A stretch of DNA of 21,874 nucleotides from JAETTH01 sp964455975 (GCA_964455975.1 CAYVYP010000023.1:1-21874), one strand, 5' to 3'. Shown: positions 1 to 8,279, counted from the first letter of the stretch. Numbers and translations: made by a program. Notes: generated from the letters alone by a model not told the origin.

Positions 1-120
1 TTCTCATACAACTTGCGTTTACTTTACAGAATTGCTTTTACTTTTTCACTTGACGCAAATATTAAAAAATATAGCAATAATTAATATTAATCACTACTAT
101 ATTTCTAAATTTTATTTTAT
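1..120. other. Intergenic tail downstream of rnr
   Basis: This is AT-rich sequence with no supportable gene. No smpB or tmRNA, which often follow rnr in Bacillota, is visible up to the window edge. A 6-bp inverted repeat (TTGCGT at 13-18 and ACGCAA at 53-58) is too far apart and too short to call a terminator. Confidence 0.5.
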
Positions 121-2070
121 TTAATTATTATTTTCTTCATATTTTGCAAAATCTATCTGTCTTAATTCTTTATTAGCTGCAATTACTTCTATTTTCATTT
201 TGTCTCCTATTTTATATACTAATTTTGTTTTTTCTCCTATTAATTGTTTATGTTCTTCATCATATATAAAATATTCATTTCCTAATTTATCAAACCTGAT
301 TAATCCTTCTACTGTATTATCTAATTCTACAAATACTCCAAATGATGTTATTGAAGATATTATTCCTTCATATACTTCTCCTATTTTATTTTGCATATAT
401 TCAGCTTTTTTAATTGATTCAGATTCTCTTTCTGCTTTTGTTGCAATTTTTTCTCTTTCTGAAGAATCTTCAGCATCTTTTACTGCTAATATGTTATATT
501 CTTCCTTAAATTTATCACTTACATTATATTTTGTTTTTATATATTCAGAAATAACTCTATGAATAAATAAATCTGGGTATCTTCTAATTGGGGACGTAAA
601 ATGACAGTAATATTTACTTGCTAGTCCAAAATGACCTTTATTAGTACTTTCATATCTTGCAAGTTTAAGAGTTCTTAATATTAAATTTGAAACTACCTTT
701 TCCTCATCTTTTCCTTTTATTTGTTCTAATATTTCTGCAAAGGCTTTTGGATGTATATTTTCTTTGCTTCCTTTAATTTTATATCCAAAATTAAATAAAA
801 ATTTATTTAGTTCTTGTACTTTTTCCTCATCTGGTACTTCATGTACTCTATATATAAATGGTGCTTCTATCCAAAAAAACTTTTCTGCTATTACTTCATT
901 TGCACTTAGCATAAATTCTTCTATTATTTCATTTGCAAATGTTATTTCATATTTTTTTATATCTAGTACTTTTCCATTTTCATCTAATATTATTTTGCTT
1001 TCTGGAATATCTAAATTTAGTGTTCCTTTTTCGTCTCTTCTTTGTTTTAATATTTTTGCAAGTTCTGCCATAAGTTCAAAATTTTTAATATACTTTTCAT
1101 ATTTTTTTAATACTTCTTTATCAGATTTATCTAATATTTTTGCAACATCTGTATAATTCATTCTTCTTGTTACATTTATAATTCCTTTTACTACGTCTGA
1201 TGATACTATTTCACCTTGCTTATTTATTTCCATTGTACACGATAATGTAAATCTATCTTGTCCTTCATTTAAACTACATATTCCATTAGACAATTCTACT
1301 GGCAACATTGGTATAACTCTATTAAACATATATACACTTGTGCCTCTATATAATGCTTCTTTATCTAACTCTGAACCTGGTTTTACATAGTGGCTTACAT
1401 CTGCAATATGAACCTCTAATATGTAATTCCCATTTTCTAATTTTTCTACATATATGGCATCATCTAAATCTTTTGCATCTTCACCATCTATTGTAAATAT
1501 CTCTTTTTGTCTGAAATCTACTCTATTAGGAATGTCCTTTTTTTCTACTTCTAGTCTTATAGATTTTGCTTCTTCTATGACTTTTTTAGGAAATTCATAT
1601 GGTAAATCAAATTCTCTTATAACAGATAACATATCCATCCAAGCATCATCTTTATTTCCTAATACTTCTACTATTTTTCCTTCTGCTTTTTTACCTTTAG
1701 CTGCAAATTTTACTATTTCTGCAACTACTTTTTGATTATTTTTAGCATTTTTGAAATTTTTTTTAGAAATAAATATATCTTTTCCAAAGCTTTTATCATC
1801 TGGTATTACAAATCCAAAGCTTCTACTATTTTGAAAAGTTCCAACAACTGTTGTCTTTTCATGTTTTATTATTTTTAATACTCTTCCTTCTTGCTTTTTA
1901 TTTTCACTTCCACAATTTATTATTTTTATTAAAACAGTATCACCATTTAAAGCATCAAAAGAATTACTAGCAGCAACATATATTTCATCTTCTAACCCTT
2001 CTATTTTAACAAATCCAAAACCCTTTGGATTTCTTCTATAAATTCCTTCTAAAACTTTCTCTTTTCCCAT
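121..2070 (-). CDS. rnr: Ribonuclease R (RNB-family 3'-5' exoribonuclease)
   Basis: A processive 3'-to-5' exoribonuclease that degrades structured RNA and takes part in rRNA and tmRNA-linked decay in the cytoplasm. The 649 residues show two cold-shock-type domains (about 8-70 and 77-135, each with a GFGFV or FGFVI core). An RNB catalytic domain follows (about 180-510), with the metal-binding motif IDGEDAKDLDDA at 194-205 holding the catalytic aspartates, and then a C-terminal S1 domain (about 565-645, GVFVELDNTVEGL). It is shorter than the usual 700-800 aa: it lacks the N-terminal helix-turn-helix and the long basic C-terminal tail. The ATG at 2070 follows a GGGAG ribosome binding site. It lies 72 nt downstream of secG, a common Bacillota order, and a terminator-like hairpin sits in the gap, so its expression may depend on read-through. 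No frame break is present. Confidence 0.95.
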   Translation of the reverse strand: MGKEKVLEGIYRRNPKGFGFVKIEGLEDEIYVAASNSFDALNGDTVLIKIINCGSENKKQEGRVLKIIKHEKTTVVGTFQNSRSFGFVIPDDKSFGKDIFISKKNFKNAKNNQKVVAEIVKFAAKGKKAEGKIVEVLGNKDDAWMDMLSVIREFDLPYEFPKKVIEEAKSIRLEVEKKDIPNRVDFRQKEIFTIDGEDAKDLDDAIYVEKLENGNYILEVHIADVSHYVKPGSELDKEALYRGTSVYMFNRVIPMLPVELSNGICSLNEGQDRFTLSCTMEINKQGEIVSSDVVKGIINVTRRMNYTDVAKILDKSDKEVLKKYEKYIKNFELMAELAKILKQRRDEKGTLNLDIPESKIILDENGKVLDIKKYEITFANEIIEEFMLSANEVIAEKFFWIEAPFIYRVHEVPDEEKVQELNKFLFNFGYKIKGSKENIHPKAFAEILEQIKGKDEEKVVSNLILRTLKLARYESTNKGHFGLASKYYCHFTSPIRRYPDLFIHRVISEYIKTKYNVSDKFKEEYNILAVKDAEDSSEREKIATKAERESESIKKAEYMQNKIGEVYEGIISSITSFGVFVELDNTVEGLIRFDKLGNEYFIYDEEHKQLIGEKTKLVYKIGDKMKIEVIAANKELRQIDFAKYEENNN

Positions 2071-2086
2071 TTTCTTCTCCCTTTAG

Positions 2087-2120
2087 AAAAAATAGGAGCA
2101 GTATTTAAAAAAACTGCCCC
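2087..2120 (-). terminator. Rho-independent terminator or attenuator between secG and rnr
   Basis: Read on the minus strand, an 8-bp stem (GGGGCAGT with ACTGCTCC, one G:U) with a 10-nt loop is followed by TATTTTTTCT. The U tract ends just before the rnr ribosome binding site, and I see no good promoter between hairpin and rnr, so it probably attenuates rnr transcription coming from the secG promoter. Confidence 0.75.
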
Positions 2121-2142
2121 CAGATATATTATTTACAAAATA

Positions 2143-2391
2143 CTAAATTATATACACAATTCCAAGTGCAACTGCTAAAATTACGAATGCTATTGCTAAA
2201 CAAACAGTTGCTCTTTTTAATTTTCCTTCTTTTGTTCTACCTTTATTTTTCTCATAAAAGTTATTTGTTGTAGAACCTGTAATTGTTCCAGAAGCTCCTG
2301 CTTGATCTTTAGATTGCATCATAGCTACAACTATTAATGCAAAAGAAACTATAACATATAATCCTATTAAAATGTATTTTACTATTTCCAT
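2143..2391 (-). CDS. secG: Preprotein translocase subunit SecG
   Basis: A small inner-membrane subunit of the SecYEG channel that assists protein export. At 82 residues it has the family's usual length and shape: transmembrane helix 1 (about 3-25), a Gly/Ser/Thr-rich cytoplasmic loop with the Q-S-K-D-Q-A-G-ASGTITG stretch typical of SecG, and transmembrane helix 2 (about 60-80). The start ATG at 2391 follows a strong purine ribosome binding site (AGGAAGAGGGA). It has its own strong promoter at 2434-2462 and leads the secG-rnr unit, a gene pair widely seen in Bacillota. Confidence 0.9.
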   Translation of the reverse strand: MEIVKYILIGLYVIVSFALIVVAMMQSKDQAGASGTITGSTTNNFYEKNKGRTKEGKLKRATVCLAIAFVILAVALGIVYII

Positions 2392-2433
2392 GTAGAATCC
2401 CTCTTCCTTTATGTTTTCTTTTTAACTTTAGAT

Positions 2434-2462
2434 ATTGTAACACAACTATATTAAAAATGCAA
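2434..2462 (-). promoter_or_regulatory. Vegetative promoter of secG
   Basis: On the minus strand -35 TTGCAT, 17-bp spacer, -10 TACAAT, preceded by TGTGT, which fits the TRTGN extended -10 of Gram-positive SigA promoters. It lies in the 76-nt gap between the histidine kinase stop and secG, giving a leader of about 35 nt. Confidence 0.75.
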
Positions 2463-2466
2463 ACAC

Positions 2467-2492
2467 TTTATTTCAAATATTTAATCTCAAAT
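2467..2492. repeat. 26-bp direct repeat, copy 1 (histidine kinase 3' end)
   Basis: These 26 bases cover the last codons and stop of the histidine kinase and occur again, identical and in the same orientation, at 8276-8301. Together the copies bracket the whole two-component/ABC module plus the first islet (about 5.8 kb). Confidence 0.85.
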
Positions 2493-3682
2493 GTCGTTCC
2501 TTCTCCTACTTTAGAGTCCACAACTATATATCCATTATCTTTTTCTATTATTGTTTTTGCAAGTGACAATCCTATTCCTATACTATCTTTAGATGAATTT
2601 TTTGCTTTATAAAATCTTTCAAATATATGTTTTAAATCTTTACTTTCTATTCCTTCTCCTTGATCTCTTATTATTATTTTTACAAACACACTTGAATTTT
2701 CTACTTTAATATATAGCTTTGAATTTTCTTTGCTATGCTCTATTGAATTTTTTATTATATTTGTTAATGCTTCTTGTTGCCATTTATAATCTACATTTAT
2801 TATTGCTTCTTCATCTATTCTACTAATTATTTCTATATTTTTAATTTCTATTATAATTGCCAAGTTAGATATTATATTTTCTATTAAATCTTTTACTTTT
2901 ACTGGTTTATCATTCATAATAATTGCGCCAGCATCAAATTCTGCAAGCTTTAAGAGTGATATTACAAGTGATGAAATCCAGTCCATTTGTTTACTTATTT
3001 CTTGTATAAATTCTAATTTTGTTGCTTTTTCCATATCTGGGTTTTCTTGAATATTATCTAACATTATTCTTATAGAAGTAAGTGGTGTTTTTAATTGATG
3101 TGAAATATCTGCTAGAGAAGTACTTAATCTAACTTTTTCTTTTTCACTTTCATTTACCGCTTCTTTTAATAAAATTGTTGTTTTATAAATCTCATTTCTT
3201 AATTTTGAAAATTCATCTTCATAATTTTCTGATATTTTCAAATCATAATTTTTGTTATTTAATTCTCTAAAATATTTATTAATTTCATTTATATTTTTCT
3301 TTTCTTTTTTCTTATATAAAAATATCATATTAATAAATATTAAGCAAAATACTAATAAAATTATACATTGAATTATTTTTGATTTATACATTTCATCTTG
3401 TAATTCTTTTATATAATTTGACTCATTTTCATATCCATATTTATTTAATATATTTTCTTTATCTAAAATTTCTTTTCCATTTATTATTTCTATTAAGTCT
3501 TTTTCTTCTACTTTTGGATATTTTTCTATAACTTCATTTATTATTGAGCTTACAGTTTTATTTACTATTTTTGAATAATTATTATATTGTATACCAGTTG
3601 TAATTAAAAATATTATTATAGCTAATGCTACAATTACACTAATATACATTATCATTTTTTTATTTTCACTATTTTTTAACAT
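2468..3682 (-). CDS. Two-component sensor histidine kinase
   Basis: A membrane sensor kinase that autophosphorylates on histidine and passes phosphate to the response regulator encoded just upstream. The 404 residues contain TM1 (about 11-28), an extracytoplasmic region of about 70 residues, TM2 (about 102-123) and a HisKA dimerisation domain with the H box SHQLKTP (H195). A HATPase_c domain follows with N box (NIIKNSIEHS), G1 (DQGEGI), F box (FERFYK) and G2 (GIGLSL). No separate HAMP is obvious. Its ATG overlaps the regulator's stop (TAATG), so translation is coupled. The adjoining ABC transporter suggests detection of an envelope-active compound, perhaps an antimicrobial peptide; the ligand cannot be read from the sequence. 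Its stop codon lies inside a 26-bp repeat found again at 8276. Confidence 0.92.
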   Translation of the reverse strand: MLKNSENKKMIMYISVIVALAIIIFLITTGIQYNNYSKIVNKTVSSIINEVIEKYPKVEEKDLIEIINGKEILDKENILNKYGYENESNYIKELQDEMYKSKIIQCIILLVFCLIFINMIFLYKKKEKKNINEINKYFRELNNKNYDLKISENYEDEFSKLRNEIYKTTILLKEAVNESEKEKVRLSTSLADISHQLKTPLTSIRIMLDNIQENPDMEKATKLEFIQEISKQMDWISSLVISLLKLAEFDAGAIIMNDKPVKVKDLIENIISNLAIIIEIKNIEIISRIDEEAIINVDYKWQQEALTNIIKNSIEHSKENSKLYIKVENSSVFVKIIIRDQGEGIESKDLKHIFERFYKAKNSSKDSIGIGLSLAKTIIEKDNGYIVVDSKVGEGTTFEIKYLK

Positions 3683-4341
3683 TATTCTTCCACCCTATAA
3701 CCTATTCCTTTTACAGTTTTTATTACATCATCTTTTCCTAATTTTTCTCTTATTCTTTTTATATATACTGTTAAAGTATTATCATTTACAAAATTACCTG
3801 CTACATCCCATATTTTATCTAATATTTTTTCTCTTGTTACAGTTTTTCCAATGTTATTAAATAATAATGTTAATATTTTATATTCTAATGCAGTAAATTC
3901 TATAGGTATATCACTTATATAAACTCTATTTGCATCTAAATCAATTTTTACATTTTTAACTATTAATATGTTGCTTTGTTTTTCATATCTTCTAAGTACA
4001 TTATTTATTCTAGATATTAGTTCTCTATTTCTAAATGGCTTTATTATATAATCCTCTGCACCTAAATCAAACCCTAATACAACATCTTTTTCTTCATCTT
4101 TTGCTGTTAAAAATATAACTGGAGTTTCACTATTCTCTTTTATATATTTGCATAATTCAAAACCATTTCCATCTGGAAGTCCTATATCTAATATTATTAA
4201 ATTATAATTATTAGAGTCTAATTTTTCTTTAGAAGTATTTATATTTTTAGAAATATCTACTTCAAATTTTTCTTGTTCTAATGAGTATTTTAAACCTTTT
4301 AATATTGCTTCATTATCTTCAACTAACAAAATTTTTTTCAT
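3682..4341 (-). CDS. OmpR/PhoB-family response regulator
   Basis: A DNA-binding transcriptional regulator controlled by phosphorylation from the histidine kinase that overlaps it. The 219 residues show a receiver domain (1-115) with acidic residues E8 and D9, phospho-acceptor D52 (ILDIGLPDG), T79 and K101 (KPF), followed by an OmpR-type winged helix (about 125-218, ending VKGIGYRVEE). The ATG at 4341 follows GAGGG. A promoter at 4366-4394 lies directly upstream, so regulator and kinase can be made independently of the ABC genes. A likely target is the ABC operon itself, whose upstream region has two GTCAT half-sites 11 bp apart (7732-7747); this link is inference. Confidence 0.93.
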   Translation of the reverse strand: MKKILLVEDNEAILKGLKYSLEQEKFEVDISKNINTSKEKLDSNNYNLIILDIGLPDGNGFELCKYIKENSETPVIFLTAKDEEKDVVLGFDLGAEDYIIKPFRNRELISRINNVLRRYEKQSNILIVKNVKIDLDANRVYISDIPIEFTALEYKILTLLFNNIGKTVTREKILDKIWDVAGNFVNDNTLTVYIKRIREKLGKDDVIKTVKGIGYRVEE

Positions 4342-4365
4342 TGTTTTCCCTCTTCATTTTTTAAC

Positions 4366-4394
4366 ATTTTATCACATTTAATATATATTGTAAA
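4366..4394 (-). promoter_or_regulatory. Promoter of the response regulator/kinase pair
   Basis: Minus strand -35 TTTACA, 17-bp spacer ending AATGTGA, -10 TAAAAT. The TGTGA before the -10 is a TRTGN extended element, as at secG. It starts at the tail of the hairpin that follows the permease gene. Confidence 0.65.
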
Positions 4395-4424
4395 ACTTGA
4401 GAAATAAAATTACTCCTCAAGTTT
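4393..4424 (-). terminator. Hairpin after the ABC permease gene
   Basis: A 9-bp perfect stem (AAACTTGAG with CTCAAGTTT) and a 14-nt loop begin 6 nt past the permease stop. Only four Ts follow, so this is a weak terminator or an mRNA-stabilising hairpin. It separates the transporter genes from the regulator genes. Confidence 0.5.
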
Positions 4425-4430
4425 ATTTTT

Positions 4431-6986
4431 CTAAATATTATCTTCTCTTATTGTTTCTATTATATTTTGTTTGTTTATTTTATTTAATGAATATTTCATA
4501 GTTAATCCTACTATTATAAATACAAATATTACAGATATTATTATAGACCATAATGGAAGTATATAACCAAAGTCTGTTGAATTTGCAAAAGATTTATATA
4601 TAAAATATGAACCTAAAATTCCTATTGGTATTCCAATTATTAATGATTTAACTCCATATAAAATACTTTCTAATCTAATCATTTTATTAAATTCTTTTGT
4701 TGTCATTCCTATCGATTTTAAATTTGCAAACTCTTTACTTCTTAAAATCATATTTGTTGTTATTGTATTAAAAATATTAGTTACTCCTATTAAGGTAATT
4801 ACTGTTATGAATCCATAAAGAAATATTGATATTAATAATATTAATCTATTTGATTGTTCTACATATGTATCATAATTAGTAATACTTATTTCTGAATATT
4901 TTTCGTTTTCTTTTTTTAAGTCTACTAATGTATTTTCTAATTGTGTTGGATTAGATGAATCTATAACAAGACCATCTATTGGTATATCCTTATTATTTAT
5001 AAAATCTTCTGATACAAATAAACATCCTACGTTAAAATATCTACTTTCAAAACCCATTGGTCTTTTATCGGTTTTTTTAGATATTTTGACTTGCATTTCT
5101 TTTTCATTTATTTTTAAATTTATTGTATCTCCGGAATTTATATTGTAATAATTTCTTATTGTTTTTGTTCCATCTGCTTTATGATATTCAATTATATCAT
5201 CTTCTAATATTATTGTATTTTTATAATCTTTCTCATTTAGTCCTAGTTCTTTTATAAATTCTTTAAAATATTCATTATTAATTAAAATAATATTTATTTG
5301 AGCTTTATCATTAAATTCTTGTGAATTTGAATTTTCATTATTAATTTTATTTTGTTGTTTCCCATATTCTGTTCCATATTTTTCTACATCTATTTCTCCA
5401 AAAGTTTCATATGAATATGAATATTTTTTAATATTATCTAATTTTGCAATTTCTTTATATATTTCTTCCGTACCATTTGAAACAGAAACATTATAACCTA
5501 AATCTATATAGTACATTCCCGTCATTTTCTTACCATATTCTAAAAATGATGAAAGAGCTACAAATATTGATATACTAACTACTAAAGAAATTACAGTAGT
5601 TCTATATTTTTTCTTACTTCTTTTTAAATTTTTACTTGCTATTACTCCACCAATTCCAAATATTTTTTTTGTTAATTTTGATGTTTTTATTTTTTTTGAT
5701 TTTATTTTAATATCATCATTTCCACGAATTGCCTCTATTGCTGATATTTTTGAAGCTTTCCTTGCTGGCAATATACATGATAAATAAATTGTTATTGCTG
5801 ATATTATAATTGAGAAACATATTGGTAAAATAGGTACGCTATATGAGAATACTGCGCCATTTAGCATATCCCCTAATAAATAATTTATAATCCAAATTAG
5901 TACTACTATAGCTATAATTCCGCATAATATTCCAAGAGGTATTGCAATTAAACCTATAAAAAATCCTTCTAATAATACTGTTTTTTTAATTTGCTTTTTT
6001 GTTGCTCCAACAGATGTAAGCATTCCATATTGTTTAGTTTTTTCAGATACAGAAATACTAAAGCTATTTCTTATTACAAATATACTACTTACTACAATTA
6101 TTATTATTACTATGCTTGCTATTCCATATAAAACTTTCAATGCGGAATCACTTAACGCTCCTTGAAATCTTAATAAATCACTATTTACTCTTGTTTCAAT
6201 TTCTGTATTTGTGTTGTTTTTTATAGTTTTTAATATTTGGTTAGTTACCATTTCATTATCTTTAGGATTTTTAAATAATACTGATATATTTGCATTATCT
6301 ACATTATTTTCATTTTCCATATATGAAATAACAGTATAACCTGGTGCTGAAAAACCTTCTAAATCATAATTTAATCTTTTTATTATTCCTACAATTTTAT
6401 ACGTTTTAGAGGTTGTATTTACTATTTCCTCTTCTAAATTTTCTCCACTTTCATCTTTTGTAGTATATGGATTTTCTTGATTTAACTTTGTTCCATCTTT
6501 AAATTGTCTAGTTCCTATATCTAAAGTTAAACTATCTCCTATTTTAAAGTTAACTCTACCATTTGAAATTATATGCTCTGAAATAACAATTTCATTACTA
6601 TTTTCGGGTAATCTTCCTTCTTCTAGGTTTATTCCAGAATTTTCTAATCCTTTTTTAGAATATTCCATAACATACATATATGGTTTTGAATCATTTTTAC
6701 TATCATTTAATTTAGCATAACCCAGTGAATCACTTAAAAAATATGACTCTACTCCTGTATTTTCTTCTATATATTTTAGCTGCTCTTTAGGAACATCTTG
6801 AAAACATACATGATAATTTCCTTGCGTTTTAATCATTAAATTAACTAGAGTTTGCTGTGTACTTGTAACCATTCCAGCAACTGCACAAATTAATGCTGTT
6901 GATAACATTATTCCAATTATAGTTACTATTGTTCTTTTTTTATTTAATTTTAAATTTTGTTTAGTAAACTTTTTTAAAATGTTCAT
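4431..6986 (-). CDS. ABC transporter permease, tandem FtsX/MacB type
   Basis: Membrane component of a type VII (FtsX/MacB/LolC-like) ABC system, partner of the ATPase encoded just upstream. About 851 residues in two similar halves. An N-terminal TM (about 20-45) precedes an extracytoplasmic domain (about 46-285) and three TMs (about 287-310, 343-372, 387-410). A further TM (about 465-485) is followed by a second extracytoplasmic domain (about 490-715) and three TMs (about 720-745, 772-790, 800-823). The FtsX motif YGMLTSVGATKKQ occurs in the first half and an equivalent, ANLKSIGMTTKEF, in the second. I place the start at ATG 6986 because an AGGAG site lies correctly before it; a GTG at 7001 would overlap that site. 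The link to a two-component system suggests antimicrobial-peptide sensing or resistance, but the substrate is unknown. It carries several out-of-frame CGG triplets and none in frame. Confidence 0.88.
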   Translation of the reverse strand: MNILKKFTKQNLKLNKKRTIVTIIGIMLSTALICAVAGMVTSTQQTLVNLMIKTQGNYHVCFQDVPKEQLKYIEENTGVESYFLSDSLGYAKLNDSKNDSKPYMYVMEYSKKGLENSGINLEEGRLPENSNEIVISEHIISNGRVNFKIGDSLTLDIGTRQFKDGTKLNQENPYTTKDESGENLEEEIVNTTSKTYKIVGIIKRLNYDLEGFSAPGYTVISYMENENNVDNANISVLFKNPKDNEMVTNQILKTIKNNTNTEIETRVNSDLLRFQGALSDSALKVLYGIASIVIIIIVVSSIFVIRNSFSISVSEKTKQYGMLTSVGATKKQIKKTVLLEGFFIGLIAIPLGILCGIIAIVVLIWIINYLLGDMLNGAVFSYSVPILPICFSIIISAITIYLSCILPARKASKISAIEAIRGNDDIKIKSKKIKTSKLTKKIFGIGGVIASKNLKRSKKKYRTTVISLVVSISIFVALSSFLEYGKKMTGMYYIDLGYNVSVSNGTEEIYKEIAKLDNIKKYSYSYETFGEIDVEKYGTEYGKQQNKINNENSNSQEFNDKAQINIILINNEYFKEFIKELGLNEKDYKNTIILEDDIIEYHKADGTKTIRNYYNINSGDTINLKINEKEMQVKISKKTDKRPMGFESRYFNVGCLFVSEDFINNKDIPIDGLVIDSSNPTQLENTLVDLKKENEKYSEISITNYDTYVEQSNRLILLISIFLYGFITVITLIGVTNIFNTITTNMILRSKEFANLKSIGMTTKEFNKMIRLESILYGVKSLIIGIPIGILGSYFIYKSFANSTDFGYILPLWSIIISVIFVFIIVGLTMKYSLNKINKQNIIETIREDNI

Positions 6987-7007
6987 TGTTTTTCTCCTCA
7001 CTTCTAT

Positions 7008-7686
7008 TTAATTTCTTTCATCTTTTAAAATTTTTCCATCTTCTATTGTAATTACTCTATCAGCTTGTTTTGCTATTTCTAAATCATGAGTAATTATAAT
7101 AACTGTTTGATTGAATTTTTTATTTGAAAGTTTTAGAAGTGCTACTATTTCATCACTCGCTTTTGAATCTAAATTTCCTGTTGGTTCATCTGCAAGCATT
7201 ATTGCTGGATTATTTATCATTGCTCTTCCTATTGAAACACGTTGTTGTTGTCCTCCAGATAATTGGTTTGGAAGATGATTTATTCTATTTTCTAGTCCTA
7301 ATGTTTTAATAAGACTATTTAATCTCTCATTATCTGGTTTTTGTCCATCTAAATCACATGGAAGCGTTATATTTTCTTTTACATTTAATATTGGTATTAA
7401 GTTATAAAATTGATAAATAAGCCCAATTTGTCTTCTTCTAAATATAGCTAAATTATCATTATTTAAAGAATATATATCTTTACCTTCTATATATACTTTA
7501 CCGAGATGTTGGTCTATCTACTCCACCTAGTAAATGAAGTAAAGTTGATTTACCGCTACCACTAGCGCCTACTATTGCAACAAATTCTCCCTTTTCTATT
7601 GAAAATGATATGTTGTCTACTGCATTTACCTTGTTTTCTCCTTTTCCATAGGTTTTTATTAAATTCTCTACTTTTAAAATTTCCAT
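7008..7686 (-). CDS. ABC transporter ATP-binding protein, needs a +1 frameshift at CGG
   Basis: ATPase partner of the FtsX-type permease, LolD/MacB family. Zero-frame translation gives residues 1-61 (ending DRPTS) and then CGG TAA. If the C at 7503 is skipped, the frame continues GKVYIEGKDIY and runs to the stop at 7008, giving 225 aa, the usual family length. The joined protein has every motif: Walker A GASGSGKST (40-48), Q-loop YQFYNL, signature LSGGQQQR, Walker B IMLADEP, D-loop GNLDS and H-loop ITHD. The broken position is the conserved PTSG before the Q-loop region. Start ATG 7686 follows GGGAGGAAG. The permease begins 21 nt downstream, so the two are co-transcribed. I treat this as a functional gene with recoding, because the same break recurs in other genes; the alternative is a pseudogene or sequencing error. 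Confidence 0.85.
7501..7503 (-). other. CGG +1 frameshift site in the ABC ATPase
   Basis: Minus-strand reading is ACA TCT CGG TAA. Skipping the C gives TCT GGT AAA (S-G-K), which restores the ATPase frame. The unshifted frame stops at the very next codon. Confidence 0.85.
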
Positions 7687-7731
7687 TTTTCTTCCTCCCT
7701 AATTTTATTATTTATAATATAACATTTATAT

Positions 7732-7747
7732 ATGACTTTAAAATGAC
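7732..7747 (-). promoter_or_regulatory. Candidate response-regulator operator upstream of the ABC operon
   Basis: On the minus strand GTCAT occurs twice with an 11-bp start-to-start spacing (about one helical turn), each followed by an A/T-rich tail ending AAA. Tandem half-sites at this spacing are typical for OmpR-family regulators. It lies about 45-60 bp before the ATPase start and next to the divergent islet promoter. The assignment to the local regulator is inference. Confidence 0.35.
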
Positions 7748-7750
7748 AAT

Positions 7751-7779
7751 TTGATATTTTATGTAAAATGTGGTAAAAT
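7751..7779 (+). promoter_or_regulatory. Promoter of the first foreign islet
   Basis: -35 TTGATA, 17-bp spacer ending AATGTGG, -10 TAAAAT. The leader that follows holds a perfect 7-bp inverted repeat (ATATTCA 7784-7790, TGAATAT 7798-7804), a possible operator or hairpin. Confidence 0.55.
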
Positions 7780-7829
7780 AATCATATTCACAGATACTGA
7801 ATATAATTTTATTTTTGGAGGATTACATC

Positions 7830-8219
7830 ATGGCTATTACTATTTTTGGTTGGATACTCATCGTTATTGGTATCATTTTTGGAATTGTAGGTTTCTGCCT
7901 TGGAATTTATTTTGCAAAAGGTCGGGAAGAAACCACACTCAGCGCAGTTGTTATCTGCATTATTCTTGCAGTATTACTTATCGGTGGTCCGTTAATTTAT
8001 AGTCTTAACTAATCTGGAAAGCAGTCATATAAAGACCAACAGTCTAATTTCTCTAATGGAATTACACGTACAGTGACGGTATATGACATTAACGGAAACA
8101 TTATCAAGCAATATAATGATAAATTTGATGTTGAAACAGTCAATACTGATTATATTTTGTTTAATGATGAAAATGGAGTAAACGGCATGTTATTTACTAT
8201 ACCACAAGAACAATTGTAA
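7830..8219 (+). pseudogene. Small membrane-protein gene interrupted by an in-frame TAA (foreign islet 1)
   Basis: From ATG 7830 (GGAGG at 7817-7821, 8-nt spacing) 60 codons encode two hydrophobic helices (about 3-28 and 38-58) around a charged loop FAKGREE. A TAA at 8010-8012 then stops translation, yet the same frame stays open for 68 more codons to TAA 8217. That downstream part reads as a beta-rich domain (TRTVTVYDINGNIIKQY, TDYILFNDENG) with no plausible start of its own. The simplest view is one 129-codon gene broken by a nonsense mutation; the 60-aa product may still be made. Codon use differs from neighbours (CTC, ATC, CAG, CGC, CGT, GTC), and an in-frame CGG (7923-7925) is used as Arg, since a +1 shift there would destroy the second helix. 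I do not recognise a function. It has its own promoter and terminator. Confidence 0.6.
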
Positions 8220-8246
8220 TTGATTAGCAATAACCTTCTCCAAAAT

Positions 8247-8279
8247 GGTGCACTCTACTTTGAGTGCACCACCTTTTTA
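8247..8279 (+). terminator. Strong terminator of islet 1
   Basis: A perfect 9-bp stem GGTGCACTC / GAGTGCACC with a 6-nt loop is followed by ACCTTTTTATTT. It lies 27 nt after the end of the interrupted gene and is notably GC-richer than the surroundings. Confidence 0.85.

Noticed and set aside
13..58. Inverted repeat TTGCGT / ACGCAA downstream of rnr as a terminator
   Set aside because: A 6-bp stem with a 34-nt loop and no U tract is too weak.
1..120. tmRNA or smpB downstream of rnr
   Set aside because: No smpB reading frame and no recognisable tmRNA ends in the short stretch available.
200..1735. Plus-strand open frames inside rnr, and similar ones opposite HK, ftsH, alr, femX, cysS, PBP and folD
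   Set aside because: They are antisense shadows: rich in Ser/Phe/Leu as expected from the reverse of Lys/Glu-rich genes, without ribosome binding sites or domains.
7008..7686. Two short separate ABC-protein fragments (7498-7686 and 7008-7220) as independent genes or a decayed pseudogene
   Set aside because: One +1 shift at CGG joins them into a 225-aa ATPase with every motif intact, including the sequence between the fragments. The same break occurs at four other sites.
7784..7804. 7-bp inverted repeat in the islet 1 leader as a defined operator
   Set aside because: It is perfect but A/T-rich, and there is no nearby regulator gene to pair it with; mentioned only in the promoter entry.
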